Below, piece by piece: positions 25,159-37,300 of a DNA stretch of 64,000 nucleotides (the stretch's first letter is position 1; each line of letters starts with the position of its first letter). Origin of the DNA: Volvox africanus (Eukaryota; Chlorophyta; Chlorophyceae; Chlamydomonadales; Volvocaceae); contig BSDZ01000008.1 in NCBI GenBank assembly GCA_030268105.1, positions 4,278,001-4,342,000 of the forward strand, given 5' to 3'. The position numbers were made by a program, and so were the translations under genes. Below the pieces are notes generated by a model that saw only the letters and a list, made by a program, of their open reading frames with translations, ran no database searches and was not told the origin of the DNA.

Positions 25159-26190
25159 CTCGCAGTACGGTTTGTATGTGTGTGGGATAGGGGGACTTCG
25201 CTTCACCAGTGGCCACTACCTGGCAGTCCCTACCTTCCCCTGTAATTGTACGTATGGAGGCGCGCCGGTAGGGGTTAAGCACCATCCTGTTTTTTCTCCG
25301 TGCACGTGTACACGCCAGCCGCCGACTCCATGCCTCCGTTGCAAATTGACATTCCCCTCATGAATATTCCTATCGAGAGCCGCAGCCATCTGCTGCGCAT
25401 AGCTTGCTGCACACAGCACCCTGGCAGTTCGGTATGAAGCCCCAGATAGGGGTGGAAATTTTCATATGAAGCTCTAGATTAGCGACCACGAAACAATACA
25501 CGTACTATACTGTTGACCATGACAGGAATCCTCAAAAGATGAACGCGGGTTCCGGCTACATACTCGCCGCACATGACAACATGGGCACCGGGACGCATAA
25601 GCAGGCCCACGGTACCTGATCACAGATTGTGTGCACACCGGGGCAGTGAACATTGGAAGGCCCGTCCAAATGCTTTGCATAATTTTGATATTATTAGAGG
25701 TCCGTGCCGCATCACGTGACCTTGCCCTGGACCCTGGCGCCCTGTGGTCCTACATACAAATTAGGCCTGCAATTCAAAAACCTATAAAGCATCAATAACA
25801 GCAAACAAACAGTTTCTGACATATAGCAGCAGCTGAAGGGGCATAGTAGCAGTGGCAGCAACGGCCTTGGGTTATAACCGACGTTTGCTTCCTTCCGATG
25901 TCGCCGAAGCTGCATTTTACGCCATACAGTACACCTGTGGGTCCGACGCTATACGCTGTTGAAAAACCCTGAATCGCGCCTAAAATCCGTTTCATCAGCT
26001 TCCCCTCCTGGAAACATTGAAGCTGCATGGGTCAAGGTTTCTCGCACGCACACGCATCGCGCACATATGGGACAACCAAGCGGGTCAAATCATAAGCAGC
26101 CCCACCAAAGCTCCACCGCACGACAGAAGGCCACATAACAACCTTGAGGATATAAAACCAAAAATACCGGCGATATGTGCTTCCGGTCGG

Positions 26191-26286
26191 CATGACAACA
26201 TGTACGGGCCAATGCATGAAAACCTGTACGAGCCGGCGCATGACAATTTGCACGAGCCGCTGTATAACAACCTGAACGAACCATAC
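26191..26286. repeat. 24-bp repeat, four diverged copies
   Basis: Four 24-base units at 26191, 26215, 26239 and 26263 would encode eight-residue repeats such as HDNMYGPM, HENLYEPA, HDNLHEPL and YNNLNEPY in the plus frame. The first three keep the pattern H-[DE]-N-x-[YH]-x-P-x. The copies differ at several positions, often without changing the residue type. Confidence 0.7.
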
Positions 26287-26990
26287 GCATTTTCGTGGAT
26301 AGCGACAATCTGTCTAGTTACCTTTCAACGGACTGTGCCCCGGAAACATATTGTGCCCAAAACGCTTTCCCGTTGTGGAATACCAGCGTAGGTACAACTG
26401 TATGCTGGTTAAATGCTGCAAGTGGAGTGCGGTGGGACCAGGAGCACACGGATCTCCCCAAGATGTCCAACCAACGAGGAAGACAAGAGATTAGCTCGTC
26501 CAAGGTGCCGCACCCATGAATCATGAAGACTCCGAGTGGTTGCCAATTATGACATCGCAATATTTCTTCAGCAATACATGTTTGATGACTGCTTGCAACA
26601 ACCGGCACGTGGGGTGTATACCGCACAAACACCCGACCCGGAAGCTCAACGCAAACCCATGCCTGCAGCGCAGCAGAATGCCGTACTGGTCCCCTATTTT
26701 CTCTTCCGGATCCCCCCAACTTTCGTAAGTACATTTCGATCTGCATCCCGTTACGCCAGCAGCTGACATTGCCTTCGCCCCGCACCACCATTAGCATTAA
26801 CACATTTGCATTTACTAAACGTTTGGCAGCGTGGTGGACACTACAAATGATGATCAAGGGCTCAAGTCACCGAGATTTGATTATTTCCTTGCACATACAC
26901 CTCCCCTCGTCACTCTTCGCACGGATATTGATATTCCGGGCCTTTATGAAACACAAATATCTCAAATATCTCTTTCTGGAAAGGTGCGCA
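26191..26990 (+). CDS. Weak gene candidate, several exons, unknown
   Basis: Not recognised. After the repeat units comes a frame reading SDNLSSYLSTDCAPETYC that ends at a GTAGGT donor near 26389. It is in phase with a segment after a good acceptor (TTTCTTCAG) near 26572, reading QYMFDDCLQQPARGVY to FLFRIPPTF, closed by a GTAAGT donor near 26728. A later stretch near 26840-26980 (DIDIPGLYETQISQISLSGK) also looks coding, but its phase does not fit. Start and end are unknown. An open frame on the other strand overlaps, so even the strand is uncertain. Confidence 0.3.
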
Positions 26991-28391
26991 CGCACGCTCG
27001 GCGGCACGGCGGGTTTGCCAAATGACTTTCATGGAAATAACCGACCGCGTACCGACTAACTAACCTCGCTCCATTTGCCCATGGGCCCTGTGTTCAAGGC
27101 AGCGACAAGCGAGCAATCCACGGACACGCTAACAGGTTGACGTGAGTATGTGATGCCGCCCTCCCGCGTTTTAGTATTAAGTCAATGTTGCCACCCTGAA
27201 GGGGTGTCACGATGAATAGTTTTCAATTGATCAATGATATGCGAAATAATAGCACCTACGTTATCTGGCGACACCACCTGTCACGACATGTGGCTTCGCC
27301 AGCAGCAGCAGCGGTGGCCAATTTAGCAGATGAGGCGACAGGAATAAGTAAACAGGCAAGGTAGCGCTGGAGAAGGAGCTTCCTCGGCCACTCGTCTACT
27401 GGAAACATGCATTAAGGATGACAGCAGTCGGTAGCCACCAGCTTGCAGCGCTGCAGGTCGGCTTCGCTGTGCCGAGTCCCTTCGTTTTGGCGACCTATTA
27501 CTCTGGATGTCATCAATCCCACAAGCCATCAAATACAAGCACTTCAATTCTCACCCAACATTCTTTGAAATACATTGGCATCCTTGGCGCTTTGGCCGCG
27601 GACCGTTGCCAACATGCGCGCGCCATGAAGGCCCCTTTCCGCACACACCCCGGGGGCCCCCGGCCGCTGTCGTGGGTGGCGACATTGCGTCCGCTTAGCG
27701 GCAAAATCAATCCAGACGCAACAACTTAGGATGGTCGACCCTGTGACAACGACAGCGATGGCAGTAACAAACATGACGAAGCCGTGTGGCAGCAGCTCTT
27801 ATTCCCCAACCCTCATCACCCCCACCCCCGCCTTTTACCTCTTCTGCCATCTGACAGGATATGAGAGCGATAGCTACAACATTAATACGTATGCAACGCG
27901 GCGATGCTGCAGTATCCATACTACCAGCGATAGAGCGTGAAGCGCAGTCCATTTCTGGATCTGCTGTGACGCTCAATAACTTAAGGTTGTTATGTTTCGA
28001 TTCTGATTTCAATTGCAAATTCGGAAGGTATCGGCAGAAATGCTCGAGGCGAGGTGAGGATGGGTTGTGGCGCACGCGGGGCGCGAGGGTTGTAGTCTCT
28101 GTGCCATATACACCTACTATGGGGGGAAACGGGATGCCCAAGGATAGGGCGACATCATCATTTGCATGCGCAGGGAAGGCCCAAACCGCAGCGGAAATCA
28201 AGAACGAATATCACTGCGACGCGAAGGATAACCAACACAACGCAACCTCAACTAACATAGCACGCCGACGCGCACCAATGACTGTTACCAAAATCGTAAG
28301 CAACGAGGAAAAAGAGAAAATACACATCGTAATCTCTAGTGTAAAATTGGGTGGTTGCAACGTTAGCGCTGGGAATGGGCAGCACACCCTA
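26991..28391. other. Intergenic, no gene recognised
   Basis: Holds the 3' flank of kinase copy A. Open frames on both strands lack motifs or splice chains. Confidence 0.45.
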
Positions 28392-31300
28392 TCACTTCTG
28401 CTGCTGACGCGGGGCGTGCTGCTGTTGGTGTTGGTGTTGCTGTTGTTGCTGCTGCTGCAGCGGCTGCACGCGGCTACTGCTGCTGCCGCCGGCACGTTTC
28501 GATTCAATGGTTTGCTCCAAGTGGCGCACAAGCTCATGAGCGGTGGGCCGAGCGGACGCCTCGTGGGCCCAGCACGATTCCGCCAGGGACCTGTACGGCA
28601 CATGAGGAGTATTTAAGTCCAGCGGACGCTACCAAACGTGAGATGGGTGACGTTCACTGTTCGCTCCATAACAAGGGTCCACATGGGAGCTGCTGTGAGG
28701 AGTGAGGCGGCGTGAGGCGGTGGTTTCGCACCCCACGCATCAGACCCGAAGTCTCCGTCCCGACAGGGCGTCAGCGCAGTAGTGAGGGCGGTGTCGCGGA
28801 AGTGGGAGTGGCTCGGGGCAACTCACCGGTTTGGCTGTTCTAATCGAGTCTCCCCTATTTATCTATTTACACTTAATTCAGTATATTTGCCCTTTCGGTG
28901 CATTAGTAGATCTGACATAAACAAACCGGACCGCATATCCGGTCGCTATGTGTATCGCTGCATATGCACCCCTCACCTGGCGGTCCGAGTGACAGCTCAC
29001 TCCACCCCCCCAGAAACGCAAATCTACCCCGTGTGGTGGCCGCCACCTTTCCCCGCTGGTGTTGCCGCCGCCGGCTGTTTCGCCCTGCGCAAGAAGCCCC
29101 CGACGGGATCCCTATGGCCACGTGCCCTTCAAAACACACACACACACACAAACAGCTGGGACCTGTTTGTTTTATGTTACCCGCTTCATCCCCTTCCTCG
29201 TGCATGCATCCACGTGCGCCACGGCGGCGCCTCCGTCGATCGTCGCGATTATCCCCATTCACTTTGTTTTCGTGTCCTCTGTATTTTGTGTGATAGGACA
29301 CGGAATCCGTACTAAACACTGTTCATGCCTTTCCTTCGCTGTTGAATCGCGCGGTGTTCACTTACACGCACATGCACGCACAGCATGGGGGTGGTGGTGT
29401 CCATTGGGTTCTCAGAGCGAATACATCAAACTCCCTTCGTTTGGCTGCACTGCCAGACAGGCAGCCATTCGCCAGCATTGATGGCCGTATTCTGTGTGAA
29501 TGCAGCCGCTTACGCAGCCGCCAGGCACGAATGTCGGCGGCTGGCCAATTCACCACCTTTCTCATTTGCTGACTGCTTGTTTGTCCATCTATACACTACT
29601 CATGTTCTTTGCTCTTTTATGCTCTTCGATCTGGATTTTCGCTCGCCTCCCTCCAAACATCGGAAGCGGTCAGCATCGCGAGGAGTGGCCTTTGGCCGCT
29701 GTTTAAAAGTCCACGGAGTCAGGCGACAAACACCCAGACATATGTGTTCCCTTTCCACACGCTCCCTTTCCAGTGATGCACGCGTACCCACCTGTAGCTT
29801 GACGGCACCCAGGGCGGCAGCTGTGGCCGCATGAAGCGGTGCGCCACGGCGTTAGCGATGACGGAGGCGGACTTCATCTTATCATACACCTTGACGCCGC
29901 ACAACAGCTGTGGCATGAATGCGTGGATGCGGCGACGAGGGGTGAATATGCAGGTTAAATTATGGGCAGGGATATTTCTGCATAACTTCCCGGATTGCGT
30001 GATGAGCTGTGGCGGAGTGTCACCCATGTGTTCACGCCATCCGTGCACATGGACCCATACGCACACGACGCGATGTGCAATTCCCGTCGCAAGCCTACCC
30101 GACCGCCCCTCCCCCTCAAACTGCACCAGCGACTCACCTGGTACATGAGGATGCCGAAAGCTGAGCGCGACGCGAAAAAGGGACGTCCATAATGCCGACG
30201 TCCATCATGCCGAACAGGATGCAGTGCGGGAGCGGCAGCGAGAGGACGCAGCAGGACAGGCGGCCAGGGTGTCGGGCACATCATGCAAGCACGCTAGGAG
30301 CTGGAACCATGCGCCACTCCGCCGCGGCCAATGAAAACTCTACTACTACCCGGCAAGCCCGCATATCACCTATCGCGCGATGCCGTGGAAGGAGTTTCTT
30401 CTTATAAACGTGTCCGGTGGGATTTGCAGTCCAGCTACGCACCCGCTTATGAGCACTTCCCCTGCCCCCTTCTCAGCAGTGCAGATCATCCTTTCCATTG
30501 ACAGGGACGTCCGTGACAGGACGGGACGCTGTGCTGGATGGCCTTCGTCGCAGATTGGACGCATGCTGATAACATGTAAATGGACTGAACGCCGCTTAAG
30601 AATCAAACCGTGTCAACATTCCAATAACAGGGTTTAGGAATTGGGCCCCCCGCCCATCGGACGTATCATCCTTTCCTGTCGCTCTTTTAGCTCACCGTAT
30701 ATGTCCACAGCAGCTCCCAGCGCCTTTTGACCTGTGTCACGGCCGCATCACGACACGACACGACACGACACGACATGGAGTCAGCTCGTAAGGCAGCTGG
30801 TATTGGCGAGCAGACAGCAACAGACAGACAGACAGCAACACGGGGACACTCAACATGCCGTGATAGACTCAGAACACACAGGCGGTGAACTCAAGGCGAC
30901 AAACAATGGGCAACAGGTTGGCTCACCGTCTAGCATGCGCCCAACCTATTACGGCTGACAGCGCATGACCTCATCCAGATCCCATAACATCCAATAGCCA
31001 GCCAACTGCGGGTCATTCTATGGCCAACTCCTCCCTTCGCCCTTTCATTCCCTCCCACCCCTCCTACCCAGCCGCCTCGTGACACTGCCGTGACAGAGTC
31101 CTATGTCCGGTGCCTCTCTGAAGTAAGTGGTACTACCTGCGTTCCCCCCGAGCCCCTTCTCTTGATGATACCTAAACCCCACTCCATCCCTTGGGCCCCC
31201 CCAGCTGCTACTCTGCTTCATAGCTCTCGAGTAACCGATATATTAACCAATATGTTAATCGCCACGGCCTTACCCAACAGCACCTCGGGGGCCACGTGGG

Positions 31301-34300
31301 TGATGGTCCTGTGGGGGGAGCGTGGGCGGACACAGTCGTACAGCGCCAGTTGTAAATCGGAAGTCGCAGCGTGCCATGCAGCTATCATGCACGTAAGACT
31401 TGGAGACGTATGGGGCTCACGCAGAAGGTCGCGACTCCACATTCCGCCGACTGAACCTTCTCCCTCTCTTTCCTTTGTCACACCCCATGGTGTCCAGGAT
31501 CCCCCACCTCACCAGCCGCACCCTGTCACCGCCCTACCCGCTCGCCACCGCCTCGTCAATGACCAGCTGCCCCTCGTCGTCGTGCGCCATCATCTTGGCC
31601 AGCCCGAAGTCGGAGAGCTTGGCGGTGAAGCCCCGGGGGTCCCGGGGGGAGCTCTTCAGCAACACGTTCTGGGGCTTCAGGTCGCAGTGGACCAGCGCCA
31701 GAGAGTGCATGTGACGCAGAGCCAGAGCGATCTCCAAGAGTGTCGCATAGACAGACTGTCGGGATGGTTAATTGGGGGAGGCAGAGTTTGCAATTTGTAT
31801 GCAAAACTAAAAAAATGATTGGCCTGGGCCTCTCGCATCCAATTCGAAGCATGCAGCAGCAGCTCCTGGGCATCTTGACAGCGGCCACTGCTGTTGGGCG
31901 ATGAGTTGAGCTTGGTCAGACGGGGGTTATGGAGCCGCCACCCAACGGCACCCAACGCAGCCGCCACCCAACGCCTTTGCCCTGGTGTCAAGTCCGGGCG
32001 TTGGACCCAGCTGACCGGACGTGCCTTCCCCCAAAGTACAGCCCACACACTTGGCACTCTGGGACAGACATTTCTACTGGAACTTGTTGTCCTCACGCCC
32101 TATTAGCGTGAGGACAAGGTGGTTGCAACCCCGCGCCCGCCTCCCAGAGTCCCACACGTTCCGCCTCACCCTCATGTTGACGGCTAGGTAGGTCTTGGGT
32201 GGAGTGGCTGCACTGCCGCTGGCGCCACCAGAGCCGTTCCCTGCTGCTGGAGGCTTCTCTGCAGCAGCAAAAATATGGAAATGTGCCATAGCATTGTAAC
32301 ACCGCTGCTGTAAAACACACTGAATCAAGTAACATCCTTATGCGAGTAACTTTCTTTTATGTTGTGCTGTGAACGACAGATTGTGCGATCTAGTGACAGG
32401 GTACGGCCGGCAACAGAAATTGGATGATGGAGGGCGCTACCTTTGTTCCGCATGTACACTATATATGGGGCTGCGTGGCAAGTTACTATTCCCATGCAAA
32501 GGTCCTTTCGTGGGGGTGTCTTTAGGAAGCCGCCGGCAGGTTGCCACAGTGGCCCTCCTGAACGATCAATGGAAACCTAGCAAATCCACTCCAGTGGTGC
32601 GGCATGTCAAGTCTATAAGCATGGCCAGATAGTGTGTTGCTAAGGGTGTACGCTGTCGAGGTGCTTAGGGGTCCCTTCCCTGCGCACCTATCCCTTCCCT
32701 TCCTCACCCCGCCAGCTTACACACACACTTACTAGGTGTGACCCTTTCAATGAATTTGCGGTTAAGAATGGCGTCACACAGGCTGCCGCAATCGCCTGTG
32801 AGTGCAGGGAGGGGGCAGGACGAGCGGCCAAGGAAAGACACAGGTTGAAATATCCCGGCAACCCCTGCCGGCAAGGTATAGGCGTAGCCATAAAGCGGAA
32901 GGCAAGAAAACGGTCCACGTTTAACAGCTCACACGGTGGTGAAGCCCCTGGTAGCGGGTCGTCTACTTGTCATATATACCATCCATAACACCCGCACCGG
33001 CCACTGCTGCTCTGGACCAGCCAAAAGAGGTACAAGCAAAGAAGCCTCAGCCTCAGCCTTCTGGCCTTCTGTCCCGTCGGCCCACCTGCTCAGCTCACAT
33101 CGTCAAACCCAGCCCCCAAGCCTCCAACTAAGAATATGTAAATACGAAAGTCAATTCCTAAATGTGAATATGAATAAAGCGTAACAGATAACTGCCCTGA
33201 TCCCCAGCCGCCATACTGTTCACCTCTCCCCACGGGACACTGCCCGGGACCAAACACCCGGGGCCGACCCGACTTACAGTATTCCAGCACAAGCGCCATT
33301 GCTCCCTCGCCTGTATGTCGTCGGGTAAATGAAATTTGCGTTCCGTCAGGAGTGTTGGTTGTACGGGATGGGGGTTCGTGAAGTGCGAGTGTAAAGAGGT
33401 CCAAAACCGGGGGCACCGGGGGTCGGTTGAATGCGAATGCAAACTAGGCAATGCGCTGAGCAGAAGACAGTGTAGCGCCTGCAGTCAGGCGGGGTGCGGA
33501 TGCCCTGGATGCAATGTGTCTACCCTTACCATTGGACAGGAAGTACAGACGGACGATGTGATTGAGTGTGACGGCATGCGGCCGTGTTCATGCATTTCCG
33601 TGGTACAAACAAATCGAAGGGGACAGCCTCAATGTGCACAATGTAATCAAACAGGATAATTTCATATCTTGATATTGTGTCAGTGGGAAACAAGTGTGCC
33701 CAGGGTACAGTGGAAGGCTAGTGCATGCATAGCCACTGGATAGATACTGCTGGGACTGAGCGCTGAGGCGGGAATGCTTGGTGCGGGGCTGCTGGCGTAC
33801 ATGTCGTGCTCATAGCATTGGTGTTCCCACTCACCGTATAAATCCTGTCCAGCTTTAGGCGACTCCATCAGTGAGGGCGAGTGTCTCAGCCGGAAGGGCC
33901 GGGACTCCGTTGGAACATCCGCAGACTCCAGAGATGCATCATCAGGCCTCTCCAGCCTGACCGAGGCGGGCGCGTCAGAAGGTTGATCCTCAAGAAATAT
34001 ATGGGCCTCACAGGGAAGATGCTTGCTTCCGCCCACAAGACGTAAGTGTCAAATGCGCCCCCTTACCGGAGCCTCCGGGCCACCATTGTTTGTTATTACA
34101 TTACCCTCCATCTCCCCCTCAACAGCTACCACCCAACTCCAGCCCCGGCCATCAGCATGTTCCTCCTTACCTGACATCCATGAAGTAGGCGGGGACCTGC
34201 AGCCGTGGGTTTGTGGACGGGAGGTCGGCGTCACCCCCAACAGCAGTGGATATGGCGCGTAGCAGGACAGAAAGGACAGCCATGGCAAGGGATGCGGGTG

Positions 34301-37300
34301 CGAGGCCGGCGCAACTCTCTCAGTCATCTTAACAACTCGAAGTATGCAAAGAGTCCGAGTCAATCGGCCGTATGACTGCTGATAGACTCTATCGGATAGG
34401 AAAGGGATGGAGCTGATTGCGGTTTGCATGCTTGCCAGGACTTGGTTGACAGCAAGCCGTGGGATACTCTTCATCGGGATCAGGCTCAGGGTTTATCACG
34501 TGAGGCCATCACATGAGGCCATTCCGCACCTGAACGATGTTGATGTGGCTCATGGACACCGAGGCGACGAGCTCGATTGCGTCGTGCAGATTCTGTTTGT
34601 GCAGCCCCAGGCCGTGGCTTGAGGCCAGCAGATTCGAGGAGCTGCGCACTCCGGCCAGCCGGGACTGTTTGATGATCTTCACAGCCACCTCGGTGCCATG
34701 GAAGGTGCCCCTGTGGGGGGGAGCATTGTCCCAGGAGGCAGGTATAGCGCGGGTATAAGGAGGACGTCAAGGCGATGGCAGAGGTCACGTTGCTAGGGCA
34801 GCATACGATGGTTTAGACGGTAAACTTCAGATCCTCGGCATAGGGTTTTAGGGTTTAGACCTTATGCTTCTGTACTCTACTTCAGGCCAGTCCCGGTAAG
34901 GCACAGCAAGGCATGCAGGAAAAGGCGAGCCACCACTTGATCTGCCTTTCTGACGCGTAAATTAGTTCCCAACCGGCCTTCCCCGCCCCCTTACAGCTAC
35001 CCTCTTAACTCACCTGTACACTGTGCCATATCCTGTGGGTATGGAAAGGGTAGGGCGCGAGGGGGGGGGTTGCAGGGACAGAAGTTCGGATCAGGTCCTT
35101 GCCCTAAGCCCTTAATAAAATAATAAAGAAGCAAGAGATGCAGGAGCCTGAACGGCTGTCCAGAGTGCCTTGCCTTACAGCAACTTAGGTATTTCGGTTC
35201 CCTTCAGTGCACCCATCAGAACGGCCAGCCGAATCCACATCGGCTGGTACAATGTGAACGCATCCGAAGCCGCATTGGTACCACGGACAGGCCACCAGGC
35301 TTTGAGCCTGTGTTGCTAGACTTAATTGCTACTCCCAGGCAGTCTGTCTGTTCTGGTATGCTTGATAGATAGAATCCGAAGTTGCAGTTTGGCTGAACAT
35401 CGCCGCACCCGCGAGGGCCTTGTTCAGGTAATGGTGGATACGACATTTGTCAGCGCCACATCAATTCCGTGTTAGCCCCCCGACGGACTGCCTAGTGCCT
35501 ATTCATATCCATCAGCTGATGCATCCATATCGATGGCGGCATCGTACACGCGCTGACGTCAGACGGGGATCTTCGAAAGTCGAAGGTTTCATAATGTTCA
35601 TAAAGTGTTGAAGTAGCCCCCGGGTAGCCCCCGGGTAGCCCCAGCGTGCAGATTCAGCAGCACAAATTTAGGCAATTGCACATGCACATTGAACCCCACT
35701 TTGCTCGAGAGAGCACGCAAACGCTGCCCAAGGCACACCCATCCACCCAACTCCCCCATACCTCCTTGCCCAATCTCCTGCAGCAGTTTAATACTCTGTA
35801 TGTCCTGCTGACATGCCTCCGAGCGGCCCGATATGGCCATTTGCACGGCCTGTGCCGCCTTGAGCCGGTCGTGCATGGAGGCAATGATGGGGGCCAATTT
35901 GGAGGCACCTGGTGCCCGTGGGGGAAAAAGGGAGGGAAGAAGCAGCGGGATGGGGGCGAAGGAGGTGGCACAACAGCGGCAGAGCATGGTCGGAAAGAAG
36001 AAAAGCCTGAAGGCCACGTAAAATGGATAAGCATGCGCAGCGGACATACCAGGGTCGGAGGACGGAGGTCTGGAAACGCGTCTGTTGTTTCCAACCCTAC
36101 ATCTTCCCCACCCCCTTCACTTACGAGTTTCCCTTCTATATCCGCGAACCCAAGAACCCCACTCATGACAGATTCTTCTTCCAGCCACCGCACCTCGGGG
36201 CACCTGCGCCGCCTCTAAATGGAAGGACACGCTCCGGGTCGCCAGACCCGACAGCAGCCTATGCGCGTGCACGGAGGCGCTCTCCGATGCCGCCCGTGTA
36301 CTCGTCCCGGTGGGCATGCTCAAAGCCTGGGCGCGGGGGCCCCGCCTCGCCGGGTAGTCCAAATCGATGTCACCCTCCAGAGGTTCCCTGGCGACCAGAG
36401 TGCCACCTCCCGCAATGCTATCGACTTCCGCCGCCGTCGCGTTCGATGGCGCCGTCGGCCGAGCGCTGCCGCCCCCGGTAAGTTGGGCCAGACTGAACAA
36501 CGGCGGTGCGGCTGTCGCTGTCGTTGACACCGTCCTAACAACGGGTGCCTGGATCGCACAGAGACGCGGGAGAGACAGCTGGGCTTGCGCCAATGTCGTC
36601 GGCGTGGGTGGACCGCACGTGGGTGAGGGCTGGTCGCTGCCGCCGCACCCTGCCCTGAGGCTAGGTGTTAAGGACGGCAGGGCGGGAGGCGCTGCGTCGC
36701 CAGGCAGGATGAATGACGATGCGCGCTGCTCCTCGAGACCGCCACAATCGGACGGCTCATCCAGGGTGTCGGCAGACGGCATGGTTGCGCAGGCAGAGGT
36801 GTGGGGAGCTAAAGGCTTTCCGCGGCGCTGTGTAGCTTCCTGGTGGCACAGGGGAAGCATAGGGGGGGCGGTGTGCGTGGGCCGTCGTTTCTCTTCGTCG
36901 AGACGGCAAGGCACATTGAGATGGATGGATGGATGGATGGATGGATGGATGAACATCTAGGGCACAGAGAAGCGATGGGCATTGTCACCTGTACACACCG
37001 CCCTTTCGAGCACCATAACCACCGTGAAGCAGTGTTACATACCTCACTCGCCAAATGACTGTTCATGCGTCACCTCGGAACTCCACACGCATCCCTCCTC
37101 ATCGCACCAAAACTCTATCCAGCTATCACCGCCTTCGCAAGCCCCAAGCGAAGCGAGCCACATCGAACAACGACCCGCCAGCAAACCAGCCCGGTTGACG
37201 CTTTGGACATGAAAATCTAACAAATACCTGAAGCTGCGAAACCAAGTACTCATACTCGGGTCGTACGGCGCCGCTGAGTTTGGCCGCGATGATGGGCAGA

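Noticed and set aside
26318..26857. Minus-strand 179-residue frame
   Set aside because: It overlaps the plus-strand candidate that has better splice sites. No motif supports it as part of the patatin gene, so it was not listed.
28211..28616. Plus-strand Leu-rich hydrophobic frame
   Set aside because: Antisense of the poly-Gln tail of kinase A; no splice or start support.
36117..36956. Upstream extension of the kinase A linker exon with repeated His-Pro-Ser-Ile
   Set aside because: The first part is the antisense reading of the (GGAT)n intron repeat. The CCACCAG acceptor at 36840 gives the right phase.
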